Positions 34,243 to 38,947 of a DNA stretch of 38,947 nt are shown piece by piece; within the stretch, counting starts at the first letter, position 1, and each line of letters starts with the position of its first letter. The stretch covers positions 1 through 38,947 of the forward strand of contig NZ_FOHA01000020.1 in NCBI RefSeq assembly GCF_900111355.1, written 5' to 3'. Both the position numbers and the translations under genes were made by a program. Source of the stretch: Isobaculum melis. Lineage in GTDB: Bacteria; Bacillota; Bacilli; Lactobacillales; Carnobacteriaceae. The notes under the pieces were generated by a model. That model did no database searches, was not told the origin of the DNA, and was given only the letters and a program-made list of their open reading frames with translations.

Positions 34243-35664
34243 CTAATAATTTCCAATGAAATGCATTGTTTTATAGTGGTCTGTTGTTATATAGAGCAAA
34301 CCATCATTTGAGTAAAGTAACCTTGTCCCAGGTTGCTTAGCTCGTGATAGGTCTCCTATCAATCCTACATCTGCCTCACGCCACACTCTTCCTGGAACTT
34401 CAGGTAAAAGTTTAGTGGAATTTTGATAAATATCTCCACCAATTTGTCCCCCAGGCACATAATTTTCTAAGGCTTTTCCTGGTCTCCACCCATTCTCAAT
34501 TGCCAAATCTTTTGAAATGAAATTATCTGGCAACTTACCAGTTTCTCCTAAACTATCAACAAGTGGATTAGCCTTTTCAGTAGTTCTTAAAACGTCTTTG
34601 TATTTTTCATGTAAGCCAACATTTTTAGGACTGTTAGATCCATTTCCTGTACTGGGCTTACTAGCTTTCTCAAATTTAGAGGGTTGATTCAATTTATTTA
34701 TAGACCAAGCAAGATAAGCTTGTATGCCCAATACGCCTATCAAATATTCAGGACCTTTATGTTCATAAATATCTGATGTATCTTGCGCAATCCCTTCAAT
34801 AATAACAAATGGATTGTTGTAAATCATTTTTAAACCATTTACTGTACCATCTACTGTCTGAGTAGAAAAGGGGTGTGGTTGATAACCAAATCTTTTAGCA
34901 AGTATCACATCTGTTACAGAACCTGTTAGATTAACTCCGGATTCTGCTGTACTCGTTACGGTTTTGGTAAACCATTCTGAGGCACCATCTAATGTTTTGA
35001 TTGGTGCGTTTTTGACTTTTTTAGATATGTAAGCTTTTTTCTCATCACGTGAGCCATATTTATCTTGTAGTTTTCTTGCCTGACTTGCAAAATCATCATC
35101 TATATCTTCATAGGGGATCACATGATTTTCATGAATGGCTTTCATACAGTCAATCAGTTCATTTAATTTTCTTTGATAGCTTGGCATACAACTTGTTTTA
35201 ATATCATCCATTTGTCGTGCATTATATCGTTCTTTGTCTGCTTCATCCTTATCTAGGGTAATTAGACCGCCCCAATCAATCTCAAATTTATCAATGGTTA
35301 AGGATTTAATATTCAGATTGTGTTTATCTTCAAGTGTAAATAAATTCCAATAAATATCATTTCGACTAACCCTCGTCATACCATGCAATTGAAGTGGCTG
35401 GATATGCCGATTCATTTCTTCTTTATACTGAGAAAACAAGTTGAATAAGTCTCTCACTTCTTCTTGCTGTTCATCAATTTGCTTTACTAAAACTATTTTA
35501 TTTGTTTCAAGCGCTTTAACTCCTTTACCTGAGTTATGCGTTGAAATATTATTTTGGATGCTCTCTATACTGTATCTCGCTTGTTCTAAACTGTCTCTAT
35601 ATTTATATAATTTGGTACAGATATCATCAATCACACCAAAATTTATTTGTAAATCTCGTTTCAT
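34243..35664 (-). CDS. LXG-like type VII effector with C-terminal barnase domain
   Basis: 473 residues. The N-terminal 1-200 is a long helical, coiled-coil LXG/WXG-like targeting domain; the middle (about 205-375) is a linker with a hydrophobic segment (about 300-335). Residues 378-473 are a full barnase-type RNase: LPDNFISKDLA, GWRPGK (K397), GGDIYQN, WREAD with catalytic E430, R448 in TRLLYSND, and H463 in TTDHY. Barnase's Lys27, Glu73, Arg87 and His102 are thus all present. Preceded by two helper genes, followed by barstar. Predicted contact-dependent RNase toxin exported by a type VIIb system that is not in this window. Confidence 0.9.
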   Translation of the reverse strand: MKRDLQINFGVIDDICTKLYKYRDSLEQARYSIESIQNNISTHNSGKGVKALETNKIVLVKQIDEQQEEVRDLFNLFSQYKEEMNRHIQPLQLHGMTRVSRNDIYWNLFTLEDKHNLNIKSLTIDKFEIDWGGLITLDKDEADKERYNARQMDDIKTSCMPSYQRKLNELIDCMKAIHENHVIPYEDIDDDFASQARKLQDKYGSRDEKKAYISKKVKNAPIKTLDGASEWFTKTVTSTAESGVNLTGSVTDVILAKRFGYQPHPFSTQTVDGTVNGLKMIYNNPFVIIEGIAQDTSDIYEHKGPEYLIGVLGIQAYLAWSINKLNQPSKFEKASKPSTGNGSNSPKNVGLHEKYKDVLRTTEKANPLVDSLGETGKLPDNFISKDLAIENGWRPGKALENYVPGGQIGGDIYQNSTKLLPEVPGRVWREADVGLIGDLSRAKQPGTRLLYSNDGLLYITTDHYKTMHFIGNY

Positions 35665-35684
35665 AGATGCTCCTCTTTGTTGAT

Positions 35685-35891
35685 TTATTTAAAATAATAG
35701 GCTCTTAAAGCTTCTTGAAAGTTACGACAGGTAACTAGGTACTCGTTTAAATATTCTTCCATTTGTTCACGTTGTACCACATTATCAAAATCCATATCTG
35801 ATACTTCTTTCGAGACAGAAGTCATTGCATCATCAATCATCCCACACCATTTATTTACCATGGTTGTACAAAAATCATAGGTATGTCCCAT
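35685..35891 (-). CDS. WXG100-like helper of the toxin, second gene
   Basis: 68 residues, helical and acidic (MGHTYDFCTTMVNKWCGM..., KEVSDMDFD). No signal or membrane segment. It begins directly after the stop of the first helper, and its ribosome site lies in that gene; the toxin follows 20 bp later. Small helical proteins between the first helper and an LXG toxin act as targeting partners in known type VIIb loci; the family here is unclear. Confidence 0.6.
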   Translation of the reverse strand: MGHTYDFCTTMVNKWCGMIDDAMTSVSKEVSDMDFDNVVQREQMEEYLNEYLVTCRNFQEALRAYYFK

Positions 35892-36182
35892 TTATGTCAT
35901 CTCCTCTGCCATTTTATCATCTGCTTCAACAAAGGATTCTTTTAAATCACCAATCTGCTGATGATATTTTTTCATGTTTTTAATCAAACTTTCCGCTTTT
36001 GTATCCTCCATAAAAGACAATAGTGTATCTGCTTGTGAAGTGAAATCGCTGTTGAAATGAGACATGTCTGACCGAACTTCTTGAATAAATTTCTTTCCGT
36101 ATGTCGAAAAATCGTTGATGTTCCGTTCTAGCTGTTTTAAATCATTGTTTATTTCATCAATATTTACTTTAATAGGTTCCAT
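35892..36182 (-). CDS. WXG100-like helper of the toxin, first gene (DUF3130/TIGR04197-like)
   Basis: 96 residues, fully helical: KVNIDEINNDLKQLERNIND, a central turn, then a long C-terminal helix ending KMAEEMT. This resembles the DUF3130/TIGR04197 group, whose members bind LXG toxins and steer them to the type VIIb machine. ATG follows GAGGGAGGG. First gene of the operon helper1-helper2-toxin-barstar-membrane gene. Confidence 0.65.
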   Translation of the reverse strand: MEPIKVNIDEINNDLKQLERNINDFSTYGKKFIQEVRSDMSHFNSDFTSQADTLLSFMEDTKAESLIKNMKKYHQQIGDLKESFVEADDKMAEEMT

Positions 36183-36215
36183 TTTTCCCTCCCTCTAAGA
36201 TGCGTTACTTAAACT

Positions 36216-36244
36216 ATTATGTAATGCTATTGATTTTTATTCAA
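36216..36244 (-). promoter_or_regulatory. Promoter of the LXG-barnase operon
   Basis: Minus strand: TTGAAT (36244-36239), 17-bp spacer, CATAAT (36221-36216), 34 bp before the first helper ATG. Confidence 0.65.
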
Positions 36245-36403
36245 GTCTTTTTTATGGTTCTCATAAAAATAATAGGTTTCCAATAAAATCCGAAAGCTGA
36301 TTTTATAAAAGTTGCTTCTTTTTCATTTTTATAGCTTAAATTTATTTTTGAGCTAGTTTATTTAAATCACACACCTTAAGTATTAAAATAGTACTTTCTG
36401 CAA

Positions 36404-36770
36404 GAACAGCATTTTTAACAGTAAATCTTTATAAAAATCAGCTAAAACAAAAATATCTTTTTTGTATAATAAGAAATAGTGCCAAGATAACCAAGGATTT
36501 CTTTCACATGTAAACTATTTGGGACCTATCTTCAATTCTACATATTGAATGCGAATATAGATTACTATCCTATCAATCTTCCCATTTTTGTCAGTAGTAA
36601 AATTCTTTTTAAATCGTACACACTAAATAAGGCTACTTATTCGCACATTAATTTAAAAGAATCAATGAATATTTTTGTCTCTTATTCCAAGAAGTTATGT
36701 GATAGAACTACTATCAAACATACAAAAATAAAGCCCTTGATTCTCTGCTGAAATAGTGAGAATCAAAGGC
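36404..36770. repeat. Long direct repeat, copy B (partner 32684-33052)
   Basis: Nearly identical to copy A. It ends in the terminator of the intact Nudix gene (36734-36770). Outside the repeat, 36245-36403 has no gene. Confidence 0.88.
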
Positions 36771-36776
36771 TTACTG

Positions 36777-37235
36777 TTACTTCTTTAGCTGTTTGATAAA
36801 TTCAGCAACCGCCCAACGATGACTGCCTCGTTTTAGCTTCAACAACGCTTCTTCGTATGGAAACCATTCTAGTGTGTTAAAGCGCTCCAATGGTGGACAT
36901 TTTTCCTTCCATTGATCCGCAACATAAAAATAACCTGGATTATGGAAATAAGTATCTCTAAAGCTGGAATAAAAATATTCATCTGAGCGGCCAAGATACT
37001 GGCCTACTTTTACTTGAAAGCCTAGCTCTTCCATACATTCCCTAGTGAGCGTTTCTTCATTTGTTTCCTGACCTTCAATTTCTCCACCGGGTAAAAAATA
37101 AGCACCGTTAGGGGGTGAAACAAGAATCATTTGCTTTCTTGCTTCATCTGCTACAATCATGTAAGCACCTATTCTTTGTTCATATGTTTGATCTTGTAGC
37201 TTTTTTCCAAAAATAGGAATGTTATTTTTTTCCAT
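36777..37235 (-). CDS. Nudix hydrolase
   Basis: 152 residues. A complete Nudix box, GGEIEGQETNEETLTREC then MEELGF (51-73), fits G-x5-E-x7-R-E-U-x-E-E-x-G-U. The N-terminal IGAYMIV and FLPGG strands match MutT-type enzymes. Substrate unknown. ATG has GGAG upstream. This is the intact parent of the two remnants at 30945 and 33060. It probably stood next to the HAD gene before island 2 formed. Confidence 0.92.
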   Translation of the reverse strand: MEKNNIPIFGKKLQDQTYEQRIGAYMIVADEARKQMILVSPPNGAYFLPGGEIEGQETNEETLTRECMEELGFQVKVGQYLGRSDEYFYSSFRDTYFHNPGYFYVADQWKEKCPPLERFNTLEWFPYEEALLKLKRGSHRWAVAEFIKQLKK

Positions 37236-37266
37236 GTGGTTCTCCTTTTAACTTTTTATTTATCTT

Positions 37267-37297
37267 ATCATATTCCTCATTTTTTATTAATAGTCAA
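37267..37297 (-). promoter_or_regulatory. Possible Nudix promoter
   Basis: Minus strand: TTGACT (37297-37292), 19-bp spacer, TATGAT (37272-37267). The spacer is long, so it is only tentative. Confidence 0.4.
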
Positions 37298-37600
37298 TTA
37301 CGGTTTTATTAAGAAAATCTTCTCTTATTAAACTGCATCTCAAAAAACACAGTGGGTTAATAAATGAATGCATCTCTTTGAACAATTCTTAGAAAACGAT
37401 ACATTAGATAATATGAATCATCAGGCTTTAATAGCAAACATAAAATTTCTCCTTGGTTGATTTCAAATGGTATTCCATGAATAACTTATTTTGCTTGATG
37501 GCTTTTTCTATTTTTTCACTTCTATATATGATTGATTGCGGATTCCAATTAATCGCACGAATGATCTTGTAAAAAAGGTTTATTTTGACTTTTTAGGGAT
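37298..37600. other. Intergenic region, possible decayed coding sequence
   Basis: The minus strand has an open run (about 37360-37480) reading FEINQGEILCLLLKP and on to a stop. It loosely resembles the strand before an ABC-transporter P-loop but lacks the P-loop. There is no start or ribosome site. Nothing else is seen. Confidence 0.35.
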
Positions 37601-37655
37601 TTAAGAAATAGTTAATAATTGGTTAAGAGACCATTTAAGAGATGCTTGGTATAGT
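37601..37655 (+). promoter_or_regulatory. Direct-repeat operator and promoter of the ABC transporter
   Basis: TTAAGA (37601), TTAATA (37612), TTAAGA (37623) and TTAAGA (37635) recur at 11, 11 and 12 bp, the helical phasing of OmpR/PhoB-family response regulators. TATAGT (37650-37655) is the likely -10. There is no good -35 where the repeats end, so activation by a bound regulator is plausible. Confidence 0.6.
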
Positions 37656-37740
37656 TATGGTGTTGAAAGGAAAACAACACAGTTGCTTGAAACAAACAAC
37701 GTGTAGCCTACATAACTAAAAAAAGAGGAGTGGAACATAA

Positions 37741-38667
37741 ATGACTGAAGCAGTATTATCATTAAAAAATGTTGGAAAAAAATTTGGTAAAGAAGAAGCA
37801 CTGAAAAGCGTGACACTAGAAGTAAAAAAAGGAGATATCTACGGTTTAATTGGAAGAAATGGTGCGGGTAAAACCACCATTATGAAATTAATCACTGGCT
37901 TATCTGAACAAACATCTGGTGAAATTGTGCTACTAGGAAAAAATAAACGTACTAGAGAATATAGCAGTGTCTTACAGCGTATTGGCTCTGTAATTGAAGC
38001 ACCTGCGGCTTACAATAAATTATCTGCTTATGAAAATATGAAAATCATTTGTATTCAAAAAGGCATTCATGATTTATCTGTGATTGAAGAAGCTTTAACT
38101 TTTGTGAATTTAGCGGATACAAAAAAGAAAAAGTTTAAAAACTTTTCATTAGGGATGAAACAACGATTAGGCATTGCCATGGCATTAGTCAGCAATCCAG
38201 ACTTCTTGATTTTAGATGAGCCCATTAACGGCTTAGATCCAATTGCCATTATTGAATTTAGAGAAATTATTGAGCGGATCAACCGTGAAAAAAATACAAC
38301 GATTTTAATCTCAAGTCATATTTTAACAGAGCTTTATCATGTCTCAACTCGCTTTGGCTTCATCCATGAGGGTCAAATGGTACAAGAATTAACCAAAGCC
38401 GAGTTTGATGCATCAAATACAGAGGCAATTGTTGTCAAAATTGATGATGTCAACAAAGCAGCTATGTTATTAAAAGAAAAAATTGGTGATACATTTGAAG
38501 TTGTTGCACAAGATGAAATTCATATTTTTACTGAGAAGCAATCTGTTAGAGAAATCAATATGCTCCTCGCAGCAAATGGCGTTCTAGTAGATTACATCGG
38601 AAAAAAAGAAAACAGTTTAGAAAACTATTACACAAATCTAGTGAGCAGTCTTAAGGAGGAAGTATAA
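37741..38667 (+). CDS. ABC transporter ATP-binding protein, BcrA/lantibiotic-protection type
   Basis: 308 residues. Walker A GRNGAGKT (38-45), signature FSLGMKQR (135-142), Walker B FLILDEP (155-161), and the switch His in ISSHILTEL. The C-terminal 80 residues are the extra domain of the BcrA/LanF type. It pairs with a membrane partner beginning one base before its stop. Family members export or expel bacitracin, lantibiotics or similar peptides; the substrate here is unknown. ATG with GAGGAG upstream. Expression looks regulated (see the direct repeats). Confidence 0.9.
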   Translation: MTEAVLSLKNVGKKFGKEEALKSVTLEVKKGDIYGLIGRNGAGKTTIMKLITGLSEQTSGEIVLLGKNKRTREYSSVLQRIGSVIEAPAAYNKLSAYENMKIICIQKGIHDLSVIEEALTFVNLADTKKKKFKNFSLGMKQRLGIAMALVSNPDFLILDEPINGLDPIAIIEFREIIERINREKNTTILISSHILTELYHVSTRFGFIHEGQMVQELTKAEFDASNTEAIVVKIDDVNKAAMLLKEKIGDTFEVVAQDEIHIFTEKQSVREINMLLAANGVLVDYIGKKENSLENYYTNLVSSLKEEV

Positions 38668-38947
38668 TGTTACGTTTAATTAAAGCAGATTTCTATCGAT
38701 TATTTCATTCAAAAGGGTTTTATATGATTTTAATAGCTATTATTGGGTTGGCTGGTTCTGTTGTCTTATCTGAGGCGTTTACTTCAATTGGCGTAAGTAC
38801 AGAAACTTCTGCAGTAATGGAAGCCTATGGTAATGCTGTATGGACGCCTGAAATTGCGCTTAAAGGAGCACTTTCATCAAGTAGTATCTTAAATTATCTT
38901 TTCATTGGCTTCTTTGTGATCATTTCTGGTTACGAGTTTTCTCAAAA
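38667..38947 (+). CDS. ABC-2 type permease, 5' part
   Basis: Begins at ATG 38667, overlapping the ATPase stop (TAATG), with AAGGAGG upstream. The visible 93 codons read MLRLIKADFYRLFHSKGFYM, a first membrane helix, an outside loop, and the start of a second helix (YLFIGFFVIISGYEFSQ). This is the BcrB-like arrangement. It is cut by the right edge. Confidence 0.85.
   Translation, partial: MLRLIKADFYRLFHSKGFYMILIAIIGLAGSVVLSEAFTSIGVSTETSAVMEAYGNAVWTPEIALKGALSSSSILNYLFIGFFVIISGYEFSQ

Noticed and set aside
36545-36751. 68-codon plus-strand frame inside the direct repeat
   Set aside because: The equivalent frame is broken in the other repeat copy, and no ribosome site precedes it.

Overview
The window looks like a chromosomal segment of a low-GC Gram-positive coccus of the Enterococcaceae, close to Enterococcus. 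The evidence is the 5' end of an enterococcus-like 16S rRNA gene on the minus strand at the left edge, strong TTGACA/TATAAT promoters, GGAGG ribosome binding sites, and gene orders typical of enterococci (ddl-murF-cshA-acpS-alr-mazF; pyrG-murA-rho-rpmE2; a lipL-HD dNTPase-HAD run). I cannot name the species.

Layout. 1-500: the 16S start with its leader and two tandem rRNA promoters. 588-3900: chorismate mutase, shikimate kinase and an O-methyltransferase in one minus-strand operon, a CBS-domain protein resembling c-di-AMP-binding CbpA, a QueT queuosine-precursor transporter under a preQ1-I-like riboswitch, and a CsbD stress protein. 3967-11520: a cell-wall block (alr, murF, ddl) with acpS, a solitary MazF-type RNase, the CshA RNA helicase and a BI-1 membrane protein. 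11974-16125: LemA, HtpX, a Dps protein behind a PerR-like box, an SMI1/KNR4 protein, a DUF3784 membrane protein and sortase A. 18057-24290: rpmE2, rho, murA, pyrG (with a CTP-sensing GGGCTCC attenuator), rpoE and a DUF1934 protein. 24335-30879: a two-subunit 2-oxoacid/acetoin dehydrogenase E1 with its SorC regulator and operator, then on the plus strand a zinc-ribbon protein, a lipoyl/octanoyl transferase, an HD-domain dNTPase and a HAD phosphatase. 37741-38947: an ABC transporter of the bacitracin/lantibiotic-protection type, cut by the window end.

Two accessory islands interrupt this core. Island 1 (about 16.5-18.0 kb) carries a Sec-exported bacteriocin-like precursor, a small membrane protein that is probably its immunity partner, and two tiny divergent genes. 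It is bracketed by two imperfect copies of the 3' end and terminator of rpmE2. Island 2 (about 30.9-36.8 kb) is a polymorphic-toxin locus. Its live module is a type VII-secretion-type operon: two WXG100-like helpers, an LXG-like toxin with a complete barnase domain at its C-terminus, a barstar immunity protein and a small membrane gene. Around it lie at least three or four orphan toxin tips, most still joined to an immunity-like gene. The 3' end of the neighbouring Nudix gene occurs three times in this island, and a direct repeat of about 370 bp (about 97% identical by eye) brackets the barnase module. In both islands the cargo is bounded by a duplicated 3' end of a housekeeping gene plus its terminator. 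This shared architecture is the most interesting structural signal in the window. All identifications come from reading motifs; no database search was run.
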